A stretch of DNA of 64,000 bases from VXYL01 sp965199875 (GTDB lineage Bacteria > Pseudomonadota > Gammaproteobacteria > Pseudomonadales > Azotimanducaceae), in contig OZ241346.1 of assembly GCA_965199875.1 (NCBI GenBank), forward strand, positions 3,906,001 to 3,970,000. Direction: 5' to 3'. Numbering within the stretch: the stretch's first letter is position 1; each line of letters begins with the position of its first letter. Made by a program: the position numbers and the translations under genes. Shown here in pieces: positions 46,350 through 53,950 of the stretch. The notes beneath the pieces were generated by a model, which was not told where the DNA came from, made no database searches, and worked only from the letters and a program-made list of their open reading frames with translations.

Positions 46350-47042
46350 ATGGACGGCATCAAGGCACTTGCCTTCGACGTGGGCGGCAGCATCTTCGAC
46401 TGGCAGACGGCCACGCGCAGCGCCGTGCGATCCTTGGCCGCCGAGCGCGGCGTGGAGGTGGACGACCGCGCCTTCGCGTTCACTTGGCGACGGCGCATGT
46501 TCGACCAGCTGACCGAGGTTCGAGCCGGCAAGCGGCCGTGGCAGAACGCCGATCAACTGCATCGCGCGGTCCTCGACGAACTGGCCGAGCAGCATCCGGC
46601 GCTGCAGCTGAGCGCCGCCGACCGCGACGAGCTGAACCGCGTCTGGCATCGCCTGGGCGTCTGGGAAGACGTCGCCGAATCCTTGGCGAAGCTGCGCGAG
46701 CGCTACGTCGTTTCGACTCTGACGGTGCTGTCGCTGTCCATCGTCGTCGACAGCTCCAAGCACGCTGGCATCGACTGGGATGCCTACCTCTCCTGCGAGT
46801 TCCTGGGCGTCTACAAGCCGGAGGCCAGGGCCTACCGCTACGCCGCCGAACTGCTCGGCGCCAAGCCGGAGGAGACCATGATGGTGGCGGTGCATCCGCC
46901 GGACCTCGCCGCCGCCCAGGCGGCGGGGCTGAGAACCGCCTACGTGAAGCCGAAACTGGAAGAAGCCGGCAGCCGCGGCGAAACGGGCGGCTTCGACATC
47001 CGCGCCGCAGACTACCGCGACCTCGCCCGCCAGCTCTGCTAG
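46350..47042 (+). CDS. HAD-superfamily protein (haloacid dehalogenase type II-like)
   Basis: This 230-residue HAD protein has nucleophile Asp10 (LAFDVGGSIFDW) and motif III Lys in GVYKPEARAY. In type II 2-haloacid dehalogenases motif II is usually LSNG and the late loop AAHNxDL. Here the corresponding segments read LTVLS and AVHPPDL, so dehalogenase activity is doubtful. Another small-molecule hydrolase is equally possible. It is probably cotranscribed with the upstream ligase. Confidence 0.75.
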   Translation: MDGIKALAFDVGGSIFDWQTATRSAVRSLAAERGVEVDDRAFAFTWRRRMFDQLTEVRAGKRPWQNADQLHRAVLDELAEQHPALQLSAADRDELNRVWHRLGVWEDVAESLAKLRERYVVSTLTVLSLSIVVDSSKHAGIDWDAYLSCEFLGVYKPEARAYRYAAELLGAKPEETMMVAVHPPDLAAAQAAGLRTAYVKPKLEEAGSRGETGGFDIRAADYRDLARQLC

Positions 47043-47061
47043 GGAAGGCCGGGGCCGGGCT

Positions 47062-47089
47062 GGCGCGGCCGCATGTACGCGGCCGCGCC
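47062..47089. terminator. Strong GC hairpin between convergent genes
   Basis: Perfect 11-bp inverted repeat ggcgcggccgc / gcggccgcgcc around loop atgtac. There is no U tract on either side. Its place between the HAD gene and the convergent hot-dog gene suggests a bidirectional terminator. Confidence 0.6.
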
Positions 47090-47099
47090 CGGAAGCCGC

Positions 47100-47507
47100 C
47101 TAGTCCACGCGGGCCTTGGCGCTGCCTTTCAGCACTTCGACGCCGTTCTGGTTCACCGTCGAGACGTCCAGTTCGACGATGCCGTCGGCCACCGCGGTGA
47201 CCGTGGCCGTGGCGTCCAGCGTATCGCCTGGGAACACCTGGCTGGTGAAGCGCACGCCGTACTCGGTGAGACGTCCGTCGCCGACGTAGTTGGTGAGCAT
47301 CTTGCCGGTCATGCCCATGGTCAGCATTCCGTGGGCGAAGACGCTGGGGTAGCCGGCGACTTTGGTGGTGAAGACTTCATCGGTGTGTACCGGGTTGTAG
47401 TCGCCCGATGCGCCGGCGTACATGACGATCTGCGTGCGCTTGAGGTCTTCCACCAGGCGCTCGCTGTGGCTGTCGCCGACGTTCAGTTCATTTGCGTTCA
47501 AGGCCAT
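47100..47507 (-). CDS. MaoC-type (R)-specific enoyl-CoA hydratase, catalytic half
   Basis: This 135-residue hot-dog protein carries the full hydratase-2 motif YAGASGDYNPVHTDEVF, with Asp and His in place, and the FAHGMLTMG loop. It hydrates trans-2-enoyl-CoA or dehydrates (R)-3-hydroxyacyl-CoA. AGGAGG precedes the ATG and overlaps the end of the upstream N-half gene, so the two are translated as an operon pair. Confidence 0.85.
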   Translation of the reverse strand: MALNANELNVGDSHSERLVEDLKRTQIVMYAGASGDYNPVHTDEVFTTKVAGYPSVFAHGMLTMGMTGKMLTNYVGDGRLTEYGVRFTSQVFPGDTLDATATVTAVADGIVELDVSTVNQNGVEVLKGSAKARVD

Positions 47508-47521
47508 CTGTCGTCCCTCCT

Positions 47522-48031
47522 CTAGCTCTGATCCACCGGGCGTTCGGTGCGTACGCCGACGCCGATGGCGGTGACGACGAGTTCGCCGTTCTGATCCCGG
47601 TATTCGGTGATGGACTCGCTGAACACCAGCTTGCCGGAGCGGCGTCCTTGCTTTTCCCAGGTCTTGCCCGGCTTGCCGGTGGCGGTGAGCACATCGCCCG
47701 GCTTCAGGTGGCGGTGGTAGATGAAGCGCTGTTCGGCGTGCAGGCCGCCGCCTCCGCCGCCGCCCCCGCCACTGCCGCCGCCCTCCCTGGGCTTGGCGCC
47801 CGAGGGCTTGCCGCCGGAACCGAACCAGCCGTCGCCATCGACCTTCGGGCGCAGCCCGTAGTCCGGGTCGAACTGGGCGCTCGCCTGGGCGAAGGTGGGC
47901 GGCGCGATGATGCTGCCCGGTTCGGTGTTCTTGGCGTGTTCCGCGTCGTAGTAGACCGGATTGCCGTCGCCGATGGAGCGAGCGAACATCATGATGTGGC
48001 TTGCTTCCACGGTGAATTTCTCGACTGCCAT
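47522..48031 (-). CDS. MaoC-type hot-dog protein, N-half, with poly-Gly loop
   Basis: This 169-residue FAS1-like/MaoC_dehydrat_N protein has ARSIGDGNPVYYD: the active-site His of the hydratase-2 motif is replaced by Tyr, as in non-catalytic partner halves. A low-complexity insert SGGGGGGGGG (near 47740-47785 in the DNA) lies before the hot-dog helix-return strand. It should pair with the catalytic half at 47100, as HadA/HadB do. GAGGAG before the ATG. Confidence 0.8.
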   Translation of the reverse strand: MAVEKFTVEASHIMMFARSIGDGNPVYYDAEHAKNTEPGSIIAPPTFAQASAQFDPDYGLRPKVDGDGWFGSGGKPSGAKPREGGGSGGGGGGGGGLHAEQRFIYHRHLKPGDVLTATGKPGKTWEKQGRRSGKLVFSESITEYRDQNGELVVTAIGVGVRTERPVDQS

Positions 48032-48125
48032 GCGTCTCCTCGTTGGCTTGTTGGTTGCGAACCGCCTAACTTAGCAGAGATTGCAGCCCCGTTGCGCCCT
48101 GCCGAGAGGCTGAGGCTTGAACGGG

Positions 48126-48902
48126 TCACTTGCCCTTGAAGGCCGGCTTGCGCTTCTCCAGGAACGCGGTGATGCCCTCCTGCTTGTCTTCCGTCTGCAC
48201 CAAGGCGCCTTGGGCGTACTTCTCCAGCATCAGGGCGCCGGCCAGGCTCGCCTCCATGCCGAAGTGAACCATCGCCTTCATGGTGCGCGGCACGAAGGGG
48301 GCGAAGCCAGCGAGGTGGGCGGTCATGCGCCGCGCTTCGGGAATAAGCTCTTCCTTGGCCACCAGGCGCGTCACTAGGCCGATGGAGAGGGCGCGTTCGG
48401 CGTCGATCGGATCCCCCATCAGCATCATTTCCATCGCCCAGCCACGGCCGACGATCCTCGGCAGGCGGGCGGTGGCGCCGCCGCCGGGGATGATGCCGAG
48501 CTTGCCTTCCGGCGTGGCGAAGCGCGAGGTGGGCGTGGCGATGCGCAGGTCGCAGCCGAGGGCCACCTCCAGGCCACCGCCCATGCAGATGCCGTCGATG
48601 GCCGCGATGGTGGGCTTCGGCGTGCGTTCCAGCTGCTCCGCCAAGCCTTGAACGATGGGCTCTAGGGCCTTGCGGAAGTCGCGGTTCAGCACTTCCGAGA
48701 GGTCGGAACCGGAAGCGAACGCTCGCCCGCCAGCGCCGGTGATGGTGATCACCTTCACCGCGTCGTCGGCGCCCGCCTCGGCCACGGCCTGCTGCAACTC
48801 GCGCAGCGTGTCGAGGGAGATGGCGTTGTGCTTCTCTGGCCGATTGATGGTCACCAGCGCCATCTGTTCTTCGACGGCGTACAGAATCTCGCGGTAGCTC
48901 AA
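48126..48902 (-). CDS. Enoyl-CoA hydratase/isomerase (crotonase) family protein
   Basis: This 258-residue crotonase has the oxyanion-hole segments AFASGSDLSEV and GICMGGGLEVALGCDLR. Both catalytic glutamates expected for hydratases are present (GGLEVAL and ATPEGKLG). It probably hydrates an enoyl-CoA made from the product of the FadD19-like ligase. TTG start at 48902 with GGAGG upstream. It is the first gene of a minus-strand group with the two hot-dog halves. Confidence 0.88.
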   Translation of the reverse strand: MSYREILYAVEEQMALVTINRPEKHNAISLDTLRELQQAVAEAGADDAVKVITITGAGGRAFASGSDLSEVLNRDFRKALEPIVQGLAEQLERTPKPTIAAIDGICMGGGLEVALGCDLRIATPTSRFATPEGKLGIIPGGGATARLPRIVGRGWAMEMMLMGDPIDAERALSIGLVTRLVAKEELIPEARRMTAHLAGFAPFVPRTMKAMVHFGMEASLAGALMLEKYAQGALVQTEDKQEGITAFLEKRKPAFKGK

Positions 48903-48957
48903 GGCCTTGCCTCCATGACTTCGTTAGCGCCGCGATGCGCCGCTGGCAACGACCTTG

Positions 48958-49482
48958 TCATCCGGCATAGCGTTCGCTGACCGTCTTGAACGCGACCGCT
49001 TCACTCTTCTCGTTCAGCCGGCGGTTGTCGACGATGCCCGCATCGCCGGAGCGTTGCGTCACTTCCGCAATTTCGTTGGCAAGAGCGGCCAGGCGTGCGC
49101 GAGCTGCGTCTTCGTCGAGTCGCTCAACATCCGCCCACAGTTCCCGACAGCGGATGTCCAGACGGTTGCATTGGCTGGCGATGGTGTGGGCGACTGCGGA
49201 CTTCCTGGCGTAGTCGGCGAGGAACACCCAGACCGCGACCAAGCCCACGAGGGCGTGGGCAATTGGCTCGGCGATCGACTGAACGGCACTGGGCAGGACG
49301 TCGAAGACCGCCGCGAACGAACTGGCAGCGCCGAACCCCAACAGCAGCAGCGTCAGCGCATGCTTGCGGCGATAGTGGTTGGCAACCGCCCCGTAGTACC
49401 GCGCAAGCCGGTCGGAATCGAGCATCTCTTGCCAAATGTCATCGCGGGTTTGATCGCTGACCACGACGGTCACCTGCGCCAT
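48958..49482 (-). CDS. Two-TM protein resembling SLATT effectors
   Basis: This 174-residue protein has two transmembrane helices (ALTLLLLGFGAASSFAAVF and ALVGLVAVWVFLADYA), a cytoplasmic N-terminal helix with RYYGAVANHYRRKH, and a long C-terminal helix (RLDIRCRELWADVERLDEDA). The layout resembles SLATT-domain proteins, which act as membrane effectors in some bacterial conflict systems. No nucleotide cyclase or SLOG partner is adjacent, so the resemblance is only structural and the function is unknown. ATG at 49482. Confidence 0.6.
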   Translation of the reverse strand: MAQVTVVVSDQTRDDIWQEMLDSDRLARYYGAVANHYRRKHALTLLLLGFGAASSFAAVFDVLPSAVQSIAEPIAHALVGLVAVWVFLADYARKSAVAHTIASQCNRLDIRCRELWADVERLDEDAARARLAALANEIAEVTQRSGDAGIVDNRRLNEKSEAVAFKTVSERYAG

Positions 49483-49578
49483 TGCATTGCGGAAACCGTA
49501 GCGATCAGGCTTGGCTCCGTCAACCTGTCGGACCTGTCCTGTCCGACTTGCCCGGGCCTTGCGGGTAGTGCGAACGGC

Positions 49579-50853
49579 CTAGCGGGGCACTTCGATGCTG
49601 GCGTCCGTGCCGCCGTCGTCGCCGGGGTTCAGCTCCACCCGCCAGCCGTGCGCCTGGCACAGCTGGTGGACCACCGCGAGCCCGAGGCCGCTGCCGCCGG
49701 TTGCGCGGTCCCGGGAGGTTTCCAAGCGGTAGAAGGGGCGGAAGACCTTGTCGCGTTCGGCTGCCGGGATGCCCGGGCCGTCGTCGCGCACGTGAACGAC
49801 CAGCTTGGCGTCGCAGTCCACTCGAATGCGCACGCCGCCGCCATGCTGCTGGGCGTTGTGAACCAAATTGGCGACCACTCGTCGGAAGGCACCGGGGGCG
49901 ACGTGAACGCGGCCAGGGTCGCCGTTCCAGTCGATGCGCAGTTCGCTGCCGATGCCAGCGAGCACCTGATCGAGATAGTCGCGGAAGTCCACCTCGCTGG
50001 CTTCTTCGCCAGCGCCCCGGGCGAAACGCAGCGCGTCGGCGATCAGCTCGTCCATGGCCACGAGGTTGCGCTCGAAGCGCTGCACGACGTCCTTCGGCAC
50101 GCTCTCCGGCAGCAGTTCCAAGGCGAAGCGCATGCGCGTCAAGGGCGTGCGCAGATCGTGGGAGATGCCGGCCATCAAGGTGGTCCGGTTGGACAGCAGC
50201 TCGCTCACGTCCCGGGCCATGGCGTTGAAGCTCGCCGCCAGCGTCACCAGCTCGGTGGGGCCTTCTTCGGGCAGCGGTTCGAAACTCTCGGCGCCGCGAA
50301 ACGACTCCACCACTTGCGCCGCCCGGAACAGCGGCCGCGCCACCCGGCGCAGCACCAGCGCGGAAGCGGCGGCGACGATGGCCGCGCCAACCAGCACGAT
50401 GACGAAACCCACGTAGACCGGCTGCACGTCCTGGCGCTGCGGCGAAATGCCCACCTGCAGAACGTGGCTGCCCATCGACACGTTCGCCCACAGCAGTTCG
50501 TCGCTTTCCATGAGCTCGAGCGGCTCGCCCAGACGCTGGCCGAGCTTCTCTTGCAGCAAGCTGAAGTAGCGGTTGTGCGGATCGGCCAACGGCAGGTCCC
50601 TGGGATCCGGAGTGATCACCAGATCGTGCTTCTCCAACAGTTCGATGGCGAAGTAGTGGCGAACCTCCGGCGGCAGTTCCACCCAGGTCTGCGCCGCCAG
50701 CACCACCAGCCCGGCCTCGTCGTCGGCGGATCGGTCCTCGATGGGCAGAATGACGAACACCACCAGCGCGACGATGGACGTGAGGGCAATCGCCGCGGTA
50801 CAGGCGCCCAGCAGCACCGTGCTGCGCGCCCACAAGGTCCAACGTGGTCTCAT
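49579..50853 (-). CDS. EnvZ-like sensor histidine kinase, orphan
   Basis: This 424-residue inner-membrane kinase has two TM helices flanking a periplasmic domain, a HAMP linker, the H-box MAGISHDLRTPLTRM, N-box NLVHNAQQHGGG, and G boxes DDGPGIP and GSGLGLAVV. The layout matches EnvZ-type kinases, which phosphorylate OmpR-family regulators. No response-regulator gene is in the window, so its partner is unknown. ATG at 50853 is taken; an ATG at 50874 would add seven residues. Confidence 0.87.
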   Translation of the reverse strand: MRPRWTLWARSTVLLGACTAAIALTSIVALVVFVILPIEDRSADDEAGLVVLAAQTWVELPPEVRHYFAIELLEKHDLVITPDPRDLPLADPHNRYFSLLQEKLGQRLGEPLELMESDELLWANVSMGSHVLQVGISPQRQDVQPVYVGFVIVLVGAAIVAAASALVLRRVARPLFRAAQVVESFRGAESFEPLPEEGPTELVTLAASFNAMARDVSELLSNRTTLMAGISHDLRTPLTRMRFALELLPESVPKDVVQRFERNLVAMDELIADALRFARGAGEEASEVDFRDYLDQVLAGIGSELRIDWNGDPGRVHVAPGAFRRVVANLVHNAQQHGGGVRIRVDCDAKLVVHVRDDGPGIPAAERDKVFRPFYRLETSRDRATGGSGLGLAVVHQLCQAHGWRVELNPGDDGGTDASIEVPR

Positions 50854-50932
50854 GCGTTCGCTTATACTGCACAACTTGAAGGGCAGCCAACACGCCCTGC
50901 CCGTTCACCGAACGCCCTGCGACTTTCTTGTG

Positions 50933-51076
50933 ATGGACATCCCCATGCGCTGGCTTGCCGCGCTGCTTCTAGGCGCTGCAACGTGTCTCGTCGCCACTTG
51001 CGGGCAGAAGGGCCCGTTGACCTTGCCCGAAGAACAGGTGCGCCACGGGGTTCCCGCCCATGCCGTTCACGCGTGA
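50933..51076 (+). CDS. lptM: LptM (YifL)-type small lipoprotein
   Basis: This 47-residue lipoprotein has signal AALLLGAATCLVATCGQKGPL; the ATCGQKGPLTLPEEQ segment with lipidated Cys is diagnostic of the YifL/LptM family. LptM binds LptD-LptE and aids LptD disulfide maturation. A second ATG at 50945 is a possible start. Its end overlaps lysA by 17 bases. The order lptM-lysA-dapF is conserved in pseudomonads. Confidence 0.85.
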   Translation: MDIPMRWLAALLLGAATCLVATCGQKGPLTLPEEQVRHGVPAHAVHA

Positions 51077-52310
51077 GTCGGGCCAGCTGCTGGTCGACGG
51101 CGTCCCTCTGCGCGACATCGCCGAAGCCGTCGGCACGCCCGTCTACGTCTACTCCTGGCCCGACGTTCGCAACCGCTACCAGCGCCTGGCCGCGGCGCTC
51201 GGCGACATCGACCACCGCATCTGCTACGCGGTCAAGGCCAACGCGAACTTGAGCATTCTTTCCCGGCTGGCACGTCTGGGCGCCGGCTTCGACGTGGTCT
51301 CCGGCGGCGAGCTGGAGCGCGTTCTGCGCGCCGGGGGCAAGCCGACCGACGTGGTGTTTTCCGGCGTTGGCAAGTCCGAGATGGACATCGACTTCGCCAT
51401 CAAGTGCGGAATCGGCACGTTCAACGTCGAAAGCGCCGCGGAACTGCGCCGCATCGAGGGCCGGGCCGCGCTCTTGGGCCGCACGGCGCCGGTCTCCATC
51501 CGCGTCAATCCCGACGTGGACCCCAACACCCACCCGTACATCGCCACCGGACTGAAAGAGAGCAAGTTCGGCGTTCCCGCCAGCCAGGCGCGGCAGCTGT
51601 ATCGAGAAGCGAGGGATTCGTCCGCCCTGGAAATCGTCGGCATCGACTGCCACATCGGCTCGCAAGTTGCCGAGACGGCACCCTTCGAACAAGCGCTTGC
51701 GACGCTGTTGCAGGTGTTGGAAGCGCTGGCGGCGGAAGGCATCGCGCTGCGCCACATCGACATCGGCGGCGGATTCGGCATCGCCTACGGCGGCGGCGAG
51801 GCGGCGTTGGACCTCGACGCCTTGGGTGCGGCGCTGCGCCAGCAACTGGCTGGCAGGCCGCAGACGCTGCTGGTGGAACCCGGGCGCTTTCTGCTGGCCG
51901 AGGCCGGCGTTCTGTTGACGCGAGTGGAGTATCTGAAGCCAACGCCGGCACCCGGCCAGCCGGGTTTCGCCGTGGTGGACGCGGCGATGAACGACTTGCT
52001 GCGCCCAGCGCTGTACCAGGCATGGCACCCCATCAACGAGGTGGAAGCATCCGCGGCCGAAGCCGCGTGCTGGGACGTGGTAGGCCCGGTTTGCGAGAGT
52101 GGCGACTTCCTCGGTCGGCAACGCACGCTGGCCGTTGCCGAAGGCTCCCTGCTGGCGATTGGCTGCGCCGGCGCCTACGGTTTCGTGCAGAGCTCCAACT
52201 ACAACGGGCGCACCCGCGCCGCCGAAGTGGTGGTCGACGAAGGCGGCTTCCGGGTGGCGCGAAAGCGCGAGGCGGTCAGCGAGACCTGGCGTTTGGAGGC
52301 CATCGTATAA
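51060..52310 (+). CDS. lysA: Diaminopimelate decarboxylase
   Basis: This 416-residue PLP enzyme converts meso-diaminopimelate to lysine. The PLP Lys is in CYAVKANAN, the glycine-rich phosphate site is HIDIGGGFG, and the active-site Cys-Glu is in VCESGDFLG. It starts at ATG 51060 inside lptM. Together with dapA (39952) and dapF (52353) it covers three steps of the DAP/lysine route in this window. Confidence 0.96.
   Translation: MPFTRESGQLLVDGVPLRDIAEAVGTPVYVYSWPDVRNRYQRLAAALGDIDHRICYAVKANANLSILSRLARLGAGFDVVSGGELERVLRAGGKPTDVVFSGVGKSEMDIDFAIKCGIGTFNVESAAELRRIEGRAALLGRTAPVSIRVNPDVDPNTHPYIATGLKESKFGVPASQARQLYREARDSSALEIVGIDCHIGSQVAETAPFEQALATLLQVLEALAAEGIALRHIDIGGGFGIAYGGGEAALDLDALGAALRQQLAGRPQTLLVEPGRFLLAEAGVLLTRVEYLKPTPAPGQPGFAVVDAAMNDLLRPALYQAWHPINEVEASAAEAACWDVVGPVCESGDFLGRQRTLAVAEGSLLAIGCAGAYGFVQSSNYNGRTRAAEVVVDEGGFRVARKREAVSETWRLEAIV
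52305..52310 (+). promoter_or_regulatory. Candidate -10 box (TATAAT) before dapF
   Basis: A perfect TATAAT contains the lysA stop codon (TAA) and lies 42 bases before the dapF ATG. No clear -35 is visible, so this could be an internal promoter or chance. Confidence 0.3.
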
Positions 52311-52352
52311 TCGCCGGGCAGTTTCACTGATCCCGCAAGGCAAGGGCCTTCG

Positions 52353-53210
52353 ATGCAGTTGCGCTTCGCCAAGATGCACGCGCTCGGCAACGACTTCATG
52401 ATCGTCGACCTGGCGACCCAGCGCATGGTTCCGTCGCCGGAACGCATTCGCGCCTGGGCGGACCGGCGCACCGGCATCGGCTTCGACCAGTTCCTCGCCG
52501 TGCTGCCGCCCGACGACCCCGAGGCCGACTTCCGCTTTTCCATCTTCAACGCCGACGGCAGCGAGGCCGAACAGTGCGGCAACGGCGCACGCTGCTTCGC
52601 CCGCTTCGTCGTCGACGAAGGGCTTACGCCGAAACGCGAACTGGTGCTGCAAACCGCTGGCGGCGCCGTCGTCACGTCGACGACGAAGCGCGGCGCCGTG
52701 CAGGTGGACATGGGCGTGCCCAGCGTCGAGCCGCAAGACGTGCCGTTCCTCGCCAAAGGCGTCGATGGCGCCTGCTCTCGGCAGTCGGCAGCGATCTCCC
52801 GCCGGGTCGAAGTGGATGGCGAACCGCTGCGGCTGACGCCGGTGGCGCTGGGCAATCCCCACGCGGTGTTGTTCGTCGACGATGTGGATGCCGCGGAGGT
52901 GCAGCGCATCGGCAGCGCCCTGCAACGCCATCCGCAGTTCCCGAAGCAGGTGAACGTCGGCTTTCTGCAGGTGGTGGATCGCCGCTTCGGACGTCTGCGC
53001 GTCTACGAGCGGGGCGTTGGCGAAACCCGCGCCTGCGGCAGCGGCGCTTGCGCCGCCATGGTGGCCGGGCGTCTGCACGAACGCTTCGACGATCGCGCCA
53101 AGCTGTCGCTGCCCGGCGGCAAGCTGCGCCTCGCCTGGCAAGGGCCTGGCGCAAGCGCTAAGCTCTCCGGCGCCACCGAGCTTGTCTACCGAGGTTGCAT
53201 CGAACTATGA
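52353..53210 (+). CDS. dapF: Diaminopimelate epimerase
   Basis: This 285-residue DapF interconverts LL- and meso-diaminopimelate for peptidoglycan and lysine. The two catalytic cysteines are in EQCGNGARCF and ETRACGSGACAA, and the N-terminal KMHALGNDFMIVD is the family signature. It follows lysA by 42 bases. Its TGA overlaps the ATG of the DUF484 gene (ATGA). Confidence 0.97.
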   Translation: MQLRFAKMHALGNDFMIVDLATQRMVPSPERIRAWADRRTGIGFDQFLAVLPPDDPEADFRFSIFNADGSEAEQCGNGARCFARFVVDEGLTPKRELVLQTAGGAVVTSTTKRGAVQVDMGVPSVEPQDVPFLAKGVDGACSRQSAAISRRVEVDGEPLRLTPVALGNPHAVLFVDDVDAAEVQRIGSALQRHPQFPKQVNVGFLQVVDRRFGRLRVYERGVGETRACGSGACAAMVAGRLHERFDDRAKLSLPGGKLRLAWQGPGASAKLSGATELVYRGCIEL

Positions 53211-53932
53211 AGAAGACCAGCCGAGCCGCCGTGGACGACGATGTCGTGGCGGAATACCTGGCCGCCAACGGCGATTTCTTCGCCCGCCGCCCGGACTTGC
53301 TGCCCGAACTGGGCTTGTCCGGCCCGGACGAAGGACAACAGCCGGGCGAGCAGAAGGCGCAAGAGGTGGTACCCCTAGCCGAGAAGCAAGTATCGGTTCT
53401 GCGTCGCCGCAACACGGACCTGCGCGGGCGAATGACGACGATGGTTGTCCACGCCCAGGACAACGAGCGCATTTTCGCCGACACTCGGGACTTCGCCCTG
53501 GCGTTGATGGAGGTCGAGAGCTTCGCCGACCTCGACAGCGTCTTGGCAGAGCATTTGGTGGAGGGCTTCAAGCTCGACCACGCCGCCTGCCTGCTGAACG
53601 GCAGCGTGCCCGGCGGCGACGTGCGGCACGTCGTTGGCGTCGTCGGCGAAGCGCCGCTGCCGCGCCTGTTCGATCAGGCCGAGGCCACCTGCGGCGTCTA
53701 CCGTGCCGAGGAGTACAGCCGGCTGTTCCGAGGCGCCGAGTTGGCCGGCCCCGGTTCCGCGGCACTGGTGCCGCTCGACCGTCGGGAGGGCCGCACGGCG
53801 GCAACCTTGGCGATGGGTGCCAAGGACCCGCGGCGCTTCTCGCCCAACATGGGGACGGTGTTCCTGTCGTTTCTGGGCGAGGCGGTGTCGCGCACGCTGG
53901 CGCGACTTGAACGCGGCGTCGGCTCAGGCTGA
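53207..53932 (+). CDS. DUF484 family protein
   Basis: This is a 241-residue protein from the ATG at 53207; an in-frame start at 53195 is inside dapF. It has the DUF484 pattern: N-terminal VAEYLAANGDFFARRPDLL, a coiled stretch (QVSVLRRRNTDLR) and a GAF-like domain ending in ...FLGEAVSRTLARL. The family sits between dapF and xerC in many gammaproteobacteria. Its molecular role is not established. Confidence 0.9.
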   Translation: MKKTSRAAVDDDVVAEYLAANGDFFARRPDLLPELGLSGPDEGQQPGEQKAQEVVPLAEKQVSVLRRRNTDLRGRMTTMVVHAQDNERIFADTRDFALALMEVESFADLDSVLAEHLVEGFKLDHAACLLNGSVPGGDVRHVVGVVGEAPLPRLFDQAEATCGVYRAEEYSRLFRGAELAGPGSAALVPLDRREGRTAATLAMGAKDPRRFSPNMGTVFLSFLGEAVSRTLARLERGVGSG

Positions 53933-53950
53933 TCCAGGCAGCGTTCACGG

